DNA of 64,000 nt, from positions 19,810 through 83,809 of the forward strand of contig JAZDJP010000023.1 in NCBI GenBank assembly GCA_043803805.1, written 5' to 3'. Under the pieces are notes generated by a model. The model saw nothing but the letters and a program-made list of their open reading frames with translations. It was not told the origin of the DNA and searched no databases. The position numbers and the translations under genes are program-made. Source of the DNA: JAZDJP01 sp043803805 (GTDB lineage: Bacteria > Planctomycetota > JAZDJP01). Of the stretch, positions 1 to 8,068 are shown in pieces (position 1 is the first letter of the stretch; each line of letters opens with the position of its first letter).

Positions 1-1016
1 GGAATCCGCTTGAGATAATCATAGCCGCTGAAAAGCTCGTCGGCCCCTTCCCCGGTCTGGATGACCTTGATGTCGTGCCGCCGGGCGAGTTCCGCGACGA
101 AGAAACACGGGATCGCGCTCCTCACCAGGGGGGCGTCAAACGATTCCAGATGCCGGATCACCCGCACCAGCGCGCCGCGGACCTCCTCCGCGGTGTAGAC
201 GCGTTCGTGATGGTCCGTACCCAACGCCTTGGCAACCTGCCGAGCGAACGGCAGGTCCGGGGCACCCGCCATCCCGACCGAGAACGTGGAGAGGCGCTTC
301 ACATGAGGCCTTGCCAGCGCGGCCACGAGACTCGAATCGAGTCCCCCGCTCAGAAAAACCCCGACGGGAACATCGGCGACAAGCCGTTTTCGAACCGCCT
401 GTTCAAGGGTGTCGCGGATTTCCTTCAGCAACGACGGGATGTCGTTCGACGGCCGCGGCGCGATCTCCCACGCCTCGTACGTCTGCAATCCGCCCTCCGG
501 CGTGAAATAATGCCCCGGCGGAAACACCTCGATGGTCTCGCAGGATAATAGCGCCTTGATTTCGGAAGCGAAATAACGCGTCCCGCCCCGCTTGCCCAGG
601 TAGAGCGGCTTGATGCCGATGGGGTCCCGCGCCAGGAACAAACCGCCCCGATCCCAGATGGCGAAGGCGAACATCCCGTCCAGTTCCCGAACGCATGCCG
701 GCCCGAGGTCCTCATACAGATGAAGAATGACTTCGGTGTCGCTGGCGGTGCGAAAGCGGTGATGCCCCAGCCGCTTGCGCAACTCCCGGTAATTGTAAAT
801 CTCACCGTTGAAGACGATGCACCGGTCGCCCGTTTCATTGAAAATGGGTTGGCTGCCGCCGGCGACATCAATGATGGACAGCCGGACATGCCCCAGTGAA
901 CAATCCCCGTCATGGAAAATCCCGGTGCCGTCGGGACCGCGATGACGCAGGGCGCGGAGCATCCCGACGATTTCCCGGCGTTCATGATTTCCGATGATCC
1001 CCGCGATGCCGCACAT
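1..1016 (-). CDS. asnB: Asparagine synthase (glutamine-hydrolysing), C-terminus cut by window edge
   Basis: Makes asparagine from aspartate, ATP and glutamine in the cytoplasm. Translating the minus strand from ATG at 1016 gives MCGIAGIIG, with the catalytic Cys2 of the class II glutaminase domain. It continues through RHRGPDGTG, FNGEIYNY and the ATP-pyrophosphatase motif FLSGGLDSSL, so both domains are present up to the left edge (about 338 codons; the family has about 600). A GAGGTGCGGGG ribosome site lies just before the ATG. It starts 29 bp after the antiporter gene and is probably the last visible gene of that operon. A peptide or sugar amidotransferase of the AsnB family is an alternative; the missing C-terminus prevents a finer call. 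Confidence 0.93.
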   Translation of the reverse strand, partial: MCGIAGIIGNHERREIVGMLRALRHRGPDGTGIFHDGDCSLGHVRLSIIDVAGGSQPIFNETGDRCIVFNGEIYNYRELRKRLGHHRFRTASDTEVILHLYEDLGPACVRELDGMFAFAIWDRGGLFLARDPIGIKPLYLGKRGGTRYFASEIKALLSCETIEVFPPGHYFTPEGGLQTYEAWEIAPRPSNDIPSLLKEIRDTLEQAVRKRLVADVPVGVFLSGGLDSSLVAALARPHVKRLSTFSVGMAGAPDLPFARQVAKALGTDHHERVYTAEEVRGALVRVIRHLESFDAPLVRSAIPCFFVAELARRHDIKVIQTGEGADELFSGYDYLKRI

Positions 1017-1045
1017 CCCCGCACCTCACATGTTACCCGAAATGC

Positions 1046-2317
1046 TCATCCTTGGCTTGCCGACTTACCCCTCCCGGACGCCATGCGCCAGTTCAGCAGA
1101 GGGGGCGTGATGAGCGTCGTGGCAATGACCATGATCACGGCCGCTGAAAAAATCTCCGGGGATACCACGGGCCGTCCTTCCAGAATGAGCGTCGCGCCGA
1201 TCCCGGCAAAAATGAGCCCGACTTCCCCCCGCGGGATCATGCCGAATCCCACGAGCCAGCGATCCAACCCCTTCTCCCAGATCACCAATGAACAGGCCTG
1301 CTTTCCGAGGATGGCCACTGCGGACAGGACCGCCGCGAACCCCAGCATGGGAAGGTTGGCAAAGACGCGCAAGTCCACGCGAAGCCCCATCAGCACAAAA
1401 AAGACCGGCACCAGCAGGGCGATGATCGGCTGAAGCACATGATGAAGATCCAGTTCCTCCCGGCCGGCCAGGTCCCGGTAATGCACTTTCTCCAGGATCA
1501 ACCCCGCCGTGAAAGCCCCGACGATGGGCGCCAACCCGACCTTCTGGGCAAGGTACGACAACACGAAACAAAAGGCGAGGCTGGTGGTGAGCAACACCCC
1601 CTTGCTTCGGAGGCGGGTGGCCAGGGCGAAGATCCGCGGGGAGATCCATCCGCCCAGGAGCACCGCGGCGCCGAGAAAAAGCACCGCCTTCCCGATGATG
1701 GCCAGAATCATTCCGATCGTCATGGACGTACCGGATGTCGCCGCGGCGATCATCCCCGCCACGGTCGCCAGGACCACCAGCCCCAGGACATCGTCAATCA
1801 CGGCGGCGCCGAGAATGATCCGGGACTCCCGCCGTTGCAACCCGCCCAGATCCTTGAGGACGCGAGCGGTAATGCCGACGCTGGTGGCGCAGAGAATCGT
1901 TCCCACGAACAAACGGGAGTAAAAAGACTCAGCCGGATAAAAGAATGTCGAAACTCCGAATCCCAACAGCGACGGAACCACCACCCCGACGACGGCGACG
2001 ACAAGCGAAGGCAATCCGACCCCCATCATCTCACTCACGCTGGACTCCAGCCCGACCTCGAATAACAGCAAAACCACCCCGATTTCCGCCAGGATGACGA
2101 ATGTGGCCTCGTGACGAAGGAAGTCAAACGTCTGCAGTCCCGCCAGATGCAGATTTCCAAAAACAATGCCGATGACGAGTTCCCCAAGAACGGGCGGCTG
2201 GCCGAACCGCTCGAATATCTCCCCTCCGAGTTTCGCCGCGATGAGAATCACCGCCAGCCCGATCAGAATTTGCGGGACGACCTCCGCATTTCCCTCCGCC
2301 ATGGCCAGGAGCATCAT
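1046..2317 (-). CDS. CPA2-type cation:proton antiporter
   Basis: Inner-membrane exchanger of Na+ or K+ for protons. The 423-residue protein is almost entirely hydrophobic with about 12 membrane segments. It carries the CPA2 signature AAVIDDVLGL near residue 170; the paired Asp residues bind the ion or proton. Also present are a GVVLLLFEVGLE segment and a late amphipathic MIPRGEVGLIFA segment, both typical of the Na_H_Exchanger family. There is no C-terminal RCK/TrkA-N domain, so it is the short form. The ATG overlaps the stop of the preceding cobalamin-protein gene (ATGA at 2314-2317), so translation is probably coupled. Ion specificity cannot be read from sequence. Confidence 0.9.
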   Translation of the reverse strand: MMLLAMAEGNAEVVPQILIGLAVILIAAKLGGEIFERFGQPPVLGELVIGIVFGNLHLAGLQTFDFLRHEATFVILAEIGVVLLLFEVGLESSVSEMMGVGLPSLVVAVVGVVVPSLLGFGVSTFFYPAESFYSRLFVGTILCATSVGITARVLKDLGGLQRRESRIILGAAVIDDVLGLVVLATVAGMIAAATSGTSMTIGMILAIIGKAVLFLGAAVLLGGWISPRIFALATRLRSKGVLLTTSLAFCFVLSYLAQKVGLAPIVGAFTAGLILEKVHYRDLAGREELDLHHVLQPIIALLVPVFFVLMGLRVDLRVFANLPMLGFAAVLSAVAILGKQACSLVIWEKGLDRWLVGFGMIPRGEVGLIFAGIGATLILEGRPVVSPEIFSAAVIMVIATTLITPPLLNWRMASGRGKSASQG

Positions 2318-3972
2318 GCGACCTCCGTATTCACCCGAAACCGGTCAACCCGTTCTCTTTCGGACAGAATCACGCCGTCATCATGATCCACTGCGCGCCA
2401 GGCTCCTCCCTCGCACCGGGTGACGATCTTCCCCTGAAGATGGGGGTTTCCCAGGAAATGCGGGGCGTCCAGTAATCCCGACCGGATGGCACGGTCCAGC
2501 ACCACCGGATCGCACCACGGGTCGGCCGATTTCGACCCCAGGTCGCGGATGGCCGCCAGAAGCACCCGAGATTCCCTGACAAGTTCATCCCGCCGCTCAT
2601 GAACGAACGAATCATCCAACATATTGGGGAAACCATCGAGGGTGTCTTGGATCACCCCGCGGGCGATGCCGCAACCTTCAATCAATTCCGTGTCCGTGAT
2701 GACATGATCCCCCTCACTGGAGCCGACCACATGTAGGATGTGCGGTCTCAACTGCAGGGAGAGGACCGCACTGGCGGCCATCTGCCCCTTGGCCATTTCC
2801 GGACGCGCGTTCATGTGGGCGATACCGGCGCGCACCTCACGGTAAATCGTGAACCCATCATCCTGCAAATCCCGGATCAGGTCCTGCTTGGCCAGCATTT
2901 TCCCGAGATCCATCACGCCGGACGTGCCTGGCGGCGTGTTGAACATGAACTGGCTAACGTAGTGCCGGACCCCCTGCTTCTTGGCGTTGTACGCCGCCAG
3001 GAAATGCATGGCGACGGCGATCGTGTCGTGGGCGTTCCGGAGGCTCCACTGGTGGGATTCGTTGCATTCCACGGGGATTCCCCGCCCGGCGTACCACCGC
3101 ATGGTCGCCTGGTTCTCCGCGATGGCCTCCGGGATCGTACGATCAGACCTCCCATCCAGAACACTGTACCAGCACAGGGGGATGGCCCCCCAAGCGTTGC
3201 GGATCGTCTCGACCGACATCTCAGCCCACTTCACGAGATCCCGGGTCCCGGCATACACCCGGCAGAGCGGAAAATTCCCGGCGCGTGTGGCCGCGTAAAT
3301 GGCGCGGAGATCCTCCGGTTTCCGGAGCGCAACCCCGCCGGCGCCGTCCCATTCGGACTTCATGTCCCCCGGCCGGAAGAAATTCGCCTGGGCGTTCTGG
3401 TCCGGGCCGATCGAAAGCACATCCAGGATTTCCGCCTCGGCGATCCGCCGGGCACCGTTCACCGTATCCGCCACGGACGGCTGCCCGTAGTGATGACGGA
3501 TGATCGGCTGGGGGAAACTCTGCGCGATCCGCGTTGCCAGCGTATCCGCGAACGTCCTCTCCCCGCGACCCTCCGGTCCACCCGCCAGGTACGTCCGGAT
3601 CACCTCCGGGGATTCGGTGCCGTTGAATACTTTTGAAAAAAACCTGCTTCGAACCGCCACATCAGCGCACGGCGGGGTGCCGCCGAAGACGAAACGCAAT
3701 CCGGGGACATCCAGATTCCGTTTGCGCAGACACCCACGCAATTCCACCAGCAACCGCGCCAGGACGTCCGCGGTGAGCCGGTAGCTCACCGCCACCAGTG
3801 CCGGACGCAGTTTCACGATGGAATCCGCCAGATGGGCCGGGGACACGGCCGGCCCCAGGGCCACCGTGTCGTACCCCGCGTCATGACATATCTGAAGGAA
3901 GGCGTACAACCCGCCGGTATGCACGCAATCCCCGATGGCGGCCCCGATGACCAATGGTTTATTATCAGGCAT
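2314..3972 (-). CDS. Cobalamin-binding protein with mutase-like barrel (552 aa)
   Basis: The N-terminus reads GAAIGDCVHTGGLYAFL, then VSYRLTADVL and VFGGTPP. These match the three loops of a B12-binding Rossmann domain, but the DxHxxG motif is shifted to D-C-V-H-T-G. The rest (from about residue 150) looks like a glutamate-mutase-E-type barrel, with IPVECNESHQWSLR and FNTPPGTSGVMDLGKM. I infer a B12-dependent carbon-skeleton mutase or related isomerase of unknown substrate. Upstream in-frame codons were rejected: the ATG at 3972 overlaps the dehydrogenase stop by 8 bp and begins right before the B12 domain. The pairing with an octopine-dehydrogenase-family enzyme suggests amino-acid or imine chemistry. 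Confidence 0.72.
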   Translation of the reverse strand: MPDNKPLVIGAAIGDCVHTGGLYAFLQICHDAGYDTVALGPAVSPAHLADSIVKLRPALVAVSYRLTADVLARLLVELRGCLRKRNLDVPGLRFVFGGTPPCADVAVRSRFFSKVFNGTESPEVIRTYLAGGPEGRGERTFADTLATRIAQSFPQPIIRHHYGQPSVADTVNGARRIAEAEILDVLSIGPDQNAQANFFRPGDMKSEWDGAGGVALRKPEDLRAIYAATRAGNFPLCRVYAGTRDLVKWAEMSVETIRNAWGAIPLCWYSVLDGRSDRTIPEAIAENQATMRWYAGRGIPVECNESHQWSLRNAHDTIAVAMHFLAAYNAKKQGVRHYVSQFMFNTPPGTSGVMDLGKMLAKQDLIRDLQDDGFTIYREVRAGIAHMNARPEMAKGQMAASAVLSLQLRPHILHVVGSSEGDHVITDTELIEGCGIARGVIQDTLDGFPNMLDDSFVHERRDELVRESRVLLAAIRDLGSKSADPWCDPVVLDRAIRSGLLDAPHFLGNPHLQGKIVTRCEGGAWRAVDHDDGVILSERERVDRFRVNTEVA

Positions 3973-5074
3973 GCGCGGACTCCTCTTCCCCAATGGCCAA
4001 CAAACGGATTTCCCGAAGCGATTTCCCCGCGATGCCGAGGCGTTCCACGGTGCGTCCTTCCGCCCAGTAATCCCGCCCGTGCATCCGGGAGGCCAGGCGA
4101 ATGATGGCCTCCATGGTTTCCGCACGAATCCCCAATTGCCTCCCGACGGACACCATCGGGACCAAACTGAACGGGACATCCTCGGTGATGTAGCGCATCT
4201 CCGTCTGGCGCGGCGCCTGGATCCCCCGGTATCCCAGGTTGCTGCGCATGGCGGAATAGAGATCCCGCCCGGCCGCGTCGTAGGCGAAATAGAGCCACTC
4301 CCGGGCGGTCATCGCCTGGATGCCGAGTCCCGCCGCCACCTTCACGCGTTCAGAGTCGAGATCCTCGAGAATTTTCGCCACGGAATGCGTCACGCCCTCG
4401 TGGTAAAACTCGAAGTCGGAGTCATCCTCGATCCACCCCGTATTCAACAGGGTGATCGCCGGGTGGAAGATCGCCCCGATGTTGTTGAAACTGGTTTTGA
4501 GAATATTGTCGCCCGGCACGAACTGGGGATACGCCAACTGGATGGCATCGAGGACCTCCGGGGTGCGATAGGCCTGGATGCAGGCCAGCGGGATGGAATT
4601 TTTGATCCGGAAGATCTTCGCCGTGCCCGGGCCGACTGCACGGGAAGCGTAGATGAACGACTGGGCCTCGGCCACCAGAACCTTCGCGGTGACATTGCGT
4701 TCCCGCAGGACCTGTTGGAATTCGAGCGCGCCGAACGTCCGCCCCGGATGGAGAATCACCATCTGTCCATCCCGGAGGTGTGGAGCGCAGGCCTCCGCCA
4801 TGAACTGGTGCCCGGACGCCGGAACCACCACCATGAGGATGTCCGCGTCCCGGATCGCCTCGCCGGCGTCGCCGGTGGCCTTTTCCACCGGGCCGAATCC
4901 GTTGATCTCCTCCCCTTCGATCAACACCCCGCCCCGGTCCTGGACCGGTTCCAGCCGTTCCGCCTTCCGGTTGAACAACCGGACCCGGAATCCCATGAGG
5001 CCAAGATGTCCCGCCATGGCCAACCCGCCATGACCGGCCCCAAGAACACAATACACCGGTTTTTGCCCGTCCAT
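3965..5074 (-). CDS. Octopine/nopaline dehydrogenase-family oxidoreductase (369 aa)
   Basis: NAD(P)-dependent dehydrogenase. A Rossmann fold starts immediately (VLGAGHGGLAMAGHL, residues 8-22). It is followed by DADILMVVVPASGHQ and, in the C-terminal octopine_DH domain, FNNIGAIFHPAITLLNTGWIE with the conserved catalytic His and Asn region. The start at 5074 is chosen because GGAAGGGG precedes it at a good distance and the nucleotide-binding fold begins there. An in-frame ATG at 5140 with an AGGAG site would add 22 residues encoded by the leader repeat. First gene of the operon with the cobalamin protein, antiporter and asnB. The substrate is unknown; opine-type imine reduction is only the family precedent. 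Confidence 0.82.
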   Translation of the reverse strand: MDGQKPVYCVLGAGHGGLAMAGHLGLMGFRVRLFNRKAERLEPVQDRGGVLIEGEEINGFGPVEKATGDAGEAIRDADILMVVVPASGHQFMAEACAPHLRDGQMVILHPGRTFGALEFQQVLRERNVTAKVLVAEAQSFIYASRAVGPGTAKIFRIKNSIPLACIQAYRTPEVLDAIQLAYPQFVPGDNILKTSFNNIGAIFHPAITLLNTGWIEDDSDFEFYHEGVTHSVAKILEDLDSERVKVAAGLGIQAMTAREWLYFAYDAAGRDLYSAMRSNLGYRGIQAPRQTEMRYITEDVPFSLVPMVSVGRQLGIRAETMEAIIRLASRMHGRDYWAEGRTVERLGIAGKSLREIRLLAIGEEESAHA

Positions 5075-5092
5075 GATCGCCCCTTCCACAAT

Positions 5093-5167
5093 AAAAAAAA
5101 GCCACCCGGCACTCTGCCGGATGGCGGCCCGACCATCCATCAATCTCCTGCGGCACCATTCACCGCA
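5093..5167 (-). promoter_or_regulatory. Leader element, proximal copy (terminator/anti-terminator)
   Basis: Read on the minus strand: a small stem (TGCGG/CCGCA, 5149-5167), an AGGAG ribosome site (5145-5149) and ATG (5138-5140). Then comes a possible hairpin GGATGG/CCATCC (5119-5138) that overlaps a strong terminator hairpin (5101-5125), which is followed by eight U residues (5093-5100). The two hairpins share 5119-5125 and cannot form together. The ATG frame runs through the terminator into the dehydrogenase. I do not recognise a known riboswitch class. Confidence 0.6.
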
Positions 5168-5175
5168 CCACTTGA

Positions 5176-5289
5176 TCAAATATTTTTCATGGAAATGCGC
5201 ACATTCTCCTCAAACAATAAAAGCCACCCGGCGCTCTGCCGGATGGCGGCCCGACCACCCATGAATCCCCTGCGGCACCCATCACCGCA
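5176..5289 (-). promoter_or_regulatory. Leader element, distal copy, with 28-codon leader ORF
   Basis: Second copy, offset by exactly 122 bp and nearly identical to the proximal one. The stem is 5271-5289, the ribosome site AGGGG 5267-5271, ATG 5260-5262, and the terminator hairpin 5223-5247 followed by UUUUAUU. Its ATG opens a 28-codon peptide beginning MGGRAAIRQSAGWL and ending at TGA 5176-5178. The first 14 residues differ from the proximal copy only at residue 2 (Gly/Asp). The peptide is not enriched in one amino acid, so a classical amino-acid attenuator is unlikely. Confidence 0.55.
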
Positions 5290-5322
5290 CCCTTTTATCG
5301 TCCTCAAAACAATCGCACACTC

Positions 5323-5350
5323 ATTGTATGTTACAAACGGATCGTTTCCA
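5323..5350 (-). promoter_or_regulatory. Predicted promoter of the dehydrogenase/B12 operon
   Basis: On the minus strand TGGAAA (5345-5350), a 16-bp spacer and TACAAT (5323-5328). Predicted start of transcription is near 5316, about 27 nt before the distal leader element. Confidence 0.45.
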
Positions 5351-5633
5351 TTCTGATTTCCAATTTCTGACGGAATTGAACTTTCCCCGGTTGCAATTTA
5401 GCAAACCTTTAGCAAACCAGGCGAGGAAGCGAAAACTATGGAGAAACTCATCCCCTTATCCGACTCATAGTTACGAGGCATTCCCAGCAGAAAAAGGCTT
5501 GGAACCTTCGGGGCACCCGTGGAATTTATTGTCGCGTCAGGGATGGTTTCCGATGGCCTTTTCATCGGATTTATTTCGGTTGTTACCCATTTATCCTGAT
5601 AGAGTTGCACAAAATGACCAGATCATCATTTAG
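5351..5633. other. AT-richer intergenic stretch, no supported gene
   Basis: About 280 bp with clearly lower G+C than the surroundings. Short ORFs exist on both strands (70 and 101 codons) but have no recognisable motif or ribosome site. A direct repeat of tttagcaaacc occurs near 5397-5420. It sits beside tRNA-Arg, a common integration site, so it may be decayed mobile DNA; nothing diagnostic is left. Confidence 0.4.
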
Positions 5634-5707
5634 CGCGCCCGGCAGGATTTGAACCTGCAACCCCCGGGTTCGAAGCCCGGTACTCTATCCAATTGAGCTA
5701 CGGGCGC
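5634..5707 (-). tRNA. tRNA-Arg (anticodon TCG)
   Basis: Minus strand begins GCGCCCGTAGCTC and closes with CGGGCGC. The anticodon stem CCGGG/CCCGG encloses CTTCGAA, giving anticodon TCG for CGA codons. The T-arm contains GGTTCAAATCC. CCA is not encoded. All four stems pair. Confidence 0.95.
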
Positions 5708-5710
5708 ATA

Positions 5711-5853
5711 ACCACTAAACCACGAAACATTATAATCACTCCACGAAAACACGGAAGGGAATCCGATACCCACGGGGCACAAACCGCCGCCAGCATCCCC
5801 TCGGCCCTCCGTGTTTCCATGGTGTTATTACTTCGCGGTTTCGTGGTAATTTT
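5711..5853. repeat. Long imperfect inverted repeat carrying the tRNA-Arg promoter
   Basis: Arms of about 40 nt read accacgaaac...ccacgaaaacacgg on the left and the complement ccgtgtttcc...ggtttcgtggt on the right. The right arm overlaps the 3' end of the DUF2723 gene. The left arm contains the complement of TATAAT (minus -10 at 5729-5734), 21 nt before the mature tRNA. It probably serves as terminator for the upstream operon and as promoter for the tRNA. Confidence 0.5.
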
Positions 5854-8065
5854 CAAGATCCGCCTGGAGGCGCTTCACCTCCTCCGCCCCGGGCGCGAGC
5901 GCGGCCGCCCGTTCGGCGAAAAACGCCGCCTGACGCGCTTGGCCCGCCTCCAGGGCATACCGTCCCACCTTGAGATACGGCAAAAGCGACCCGGGGTTTG
6001 CCGCCATGACGCGCCGGTAATACCCGGAAGCGGCATCGCGGTTGCCGGCCGCGTCCTCGAGATTTCCCGCCTCCAGGAGAATCATCCCCTCGTTCGGATC
6101 CATCCCGAGCCCCTTCGCCAAGGCCTCCCGGGCCTCGGGCATTCTCCCCTGCGCCACGAGAACACGGCCCAGGTGACCCCACGCCCGCGGGTTGGCGGGC
6201 GCGAGCCGGTTCGCCCTCCGGAAGGCGCCTTCCGCCCCCGTCAGATCCCCCCGGGCCTCGAGGAGAAAGCCCCGGTTGAAGTGCGCGGGGGGATAATCGG
6301 GACGGAGCCACAGGGCGTATTGCACGGCCTGAAGCCCCGTATCGGGACGCTTGTGATCAAGCCAGTACGCCGCGAGGTTGTTCAGGACGACGGCGTAATT
6401 CTCCCGGACGTCCCGCGCCCCGGGTCCGCCCGCCTCGACGACCGGGGCAAGCCCCTCGACCATCAGACGCCACCAGATCACGCACGCGCGTTCGGCATCG
6501 TCGAAATTCATCACCGGATCCGGGGAGAACCGGTACACCATCCCCTCCGGGACAAGATGCCTCTGGAACGGGACGCGTTCCTCGAGCACCCCCCAGTACA
6601 CCGGCCGGACCCGGGCGTTCTTCCGCATGATGACGTAGATGTCGTGAAAATGGATCCGCCGGGATTTTTGAAACATCGGCGGAACGGCATCGAGCTCCTG
6701 GCGGGTCGGGAGAAGAAGGCCGGGATTCTGCCGGATCACGAACCGGCTGAGAGGCGCCAGGTGAAACCATCCGGGATCCGCGACGATCTTGTCCGTGTGC
6801 CGCCTCTCGCAGAATTTCAGGTACCAGTGGGCAAAGAGAATCTGCCCGTCCGTCGTGAGGAGGAGCGACCGTGGCGGCAGCGAATTCAAAATCTGCCCGG
6901 CATAATCCGGAAGGGTGGTGTCGGCGCTCCGGTCATTCTCGTGCCAGCCCACGGGAACCAGCGCCGCCGGAAGAAGAAGCGCCAGCCCCCCGGCCAATTT
7001 CAGGGGACGCCACCGCGCCGCCAGGAGTCCCGCCACCGCCAGTCCGGCGAAGACGGCCAGAAGCGCCACCCCCGGCAGGAGATAGTGCCCGATGAAGGCC
7101 GGATTGCTCACCACCAGAAACAGAGTGCCCGTCACCAGCGCGGCATAGGCCAAAAACACCCGCGCCCGGAATGCCGCAAGGACCATGCCCCCCACCACCA
7201 GCAGGCTCCCGGGAATGGAGAGTTGCCGGACCAGATCGCCCAGCCGCTCGGGGATCATGGCGACGCCCGCCGCGGTGATCAGCGGCTTCTCGATGTTATA
7301 GCGATACTGCTGAAATCCCACCACCCACTTGAAATTGGACCAGTTCCCCGGATCCCCCCAGTTGATCGGCGGATTGGCCGCGGCGCGAATGGGAAGGTAG
7401 GCGTAGACCGTCAATCCCAGAAGAAACGCGGCGCCCGAAACCAGATAATGCCGCGCGAAAAAATTCTCCTTGAGGTCGTTCCGGAACAATCCGAGAAGGA
7501 CCACACCGGCCGCGGGGAGAAAATACAGCCCGGCGATGTGATTGGCAAATGACACGCCCATCAGGAACGCCCACGCCGCAAGCCCCCGCGCGCGGGCCTC
7601 CCCCGACGGCAACTCCGCCACGCGGAACAAGAGCCACGTCTGAGCCAACATGAACGCGACGTGGATCGTGGTGGTCTCCGCCGCGACCGACGAATCCCAG
7701 GCGATGGAACCCGCGGCGAAGATCCCCGCCGCCGCAAGGGCCGCCCAGGACCGCTGGCGCTCCCCCATGCCGGGAAACATCCGCCGGGCAAACATCACCA
7801 CAAGCCGCGATACCAGCCAGGCCGAAAACGCTCCGAAGAACGCCGACATCAGGTTCATCCGCCAGGCGACGGATCCGGCCCGGAGCAGCATGAAGAATTT
7901 TCCCAGGAGGGTGGACAAAGGATGCCCCGGGGGATGGGCCACGCCGAGGACATGGGCCGCCGCCGCGAGTTCCCCGCCGTCCCCCCACACGATGGAGGGC
8001 GCGAGGGTGCGGACGTACACCGCAAGAGGAAGGAGAAACGCCAACGCTGATGTGAGGCCGGTCAT
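5828..8065 (-). CDS. DUF2723 membrane protein with C-terminal TPRs (745 aa)
   Basis: The N-terminal 420 residues have about 10 membrane segments and the DUF2723 signature: GDGGELAAAAHVLGVAHPPG near residue 30, then WRMNLMSAFFGAF. DUF2723 proteins resemble protein O-mannosyltransferases (GT-C fold), so transfer of a lipid-linked sugar on the periplasmic side is the likely role. From about residue 560 there are TPR units (YPPAHFNRGFLLEARGDL, NPRAWGHLGRVLVAQGRM), which suggest binding of an acceptor protein. The ATG lies 3 bp after the CPBP stop, so it closes the operon that runs from the TetR gene. Confidence 0.85.
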   Translation of the reverse strand: MTGLTSALAFLLPLAVYVRTLAPSIVWGDGGELAAAAHVLGVAHPPGHPLSTLLGKFFMLLRAGSVAWRMNLMSAFFGAFSAWLVSRLVVMFARRMFPGMGERQRSWAALAAAGIFAAGSIAWDSSVAAETTTIHVAFMLAQTWLLFRVAELPSGEARARGLAAWAFLMGVSFANHIAGLYFLPAAGVVLLGLFRNDLKENFFARHYLVSGAAFLLGLTVYAYLPIRAAANPPINWGDPGNWSNFKWVVGFQQYRYNIEKPLITAAGVAMIPERLGDLVRQLSIPGSLLVVGGMVLAAFRARVFLAYAALVTGTLFLVVSNPAFIGHYLLPGVALLAVFAGLAVAGLLAARWRPLKLAGGLALLLPAALVPVGWHENDRSADTTLPDYAGQILNSLPPRSLLLTTDGQILFAHWYLKFCERRHTDKIVADPGWFHLAPLSRFVIRQNPGLLLPTRQELDAVPPMFQKSRRIHFHDIYVIMRKNARVRPVYWGVLEERVPFQRHLVPEGMVYRFSPDPVMNFDDAERACVIWWRLMVEGLAPVVEAGGPGARDVRENYAVVLNNLAAYWLDHKRPDTGLQAVQYALWLRPDYPPAHFNRGFLLEARGDLTGAEGAFRRANRLAPANPRAWGHLGRVLVAQGRMPEAREALAKGLGMDPNEGMILLEAGNLEDAAGNRDAASGYYRRVMAANPGSLLPYLKVGRYALEAGQARQAAFFAERAAALAPGAEEVKRLQADLENYHETAK

Positions 8066-8068
8066 CTA

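Noticed and set aside
3972..4179. Upstream 69-codon extension of the cobalamin protein
   Set aside because: It lies within the dehydrogenase coding sequence in another frame and encodes Trp/Arg-rich nonsense; ATG 3972 with the 8-bp overlap is better.
5093..5289. T-box or known riboswitch (glycine, cobalamin, fluoride, SAM)
   Set aside because: GGGTGGTCGGGCCGCC only loosely resembles a T-box, there is no stem I, and none of the conserved cores of the listed riboswitches is present.
2740..5356. Long plus-strand frames across the antiporter/B12/dehydrogenase operon
   Set aside because: Arg/Pro-rich shadows of well-supported minus-strand genes.
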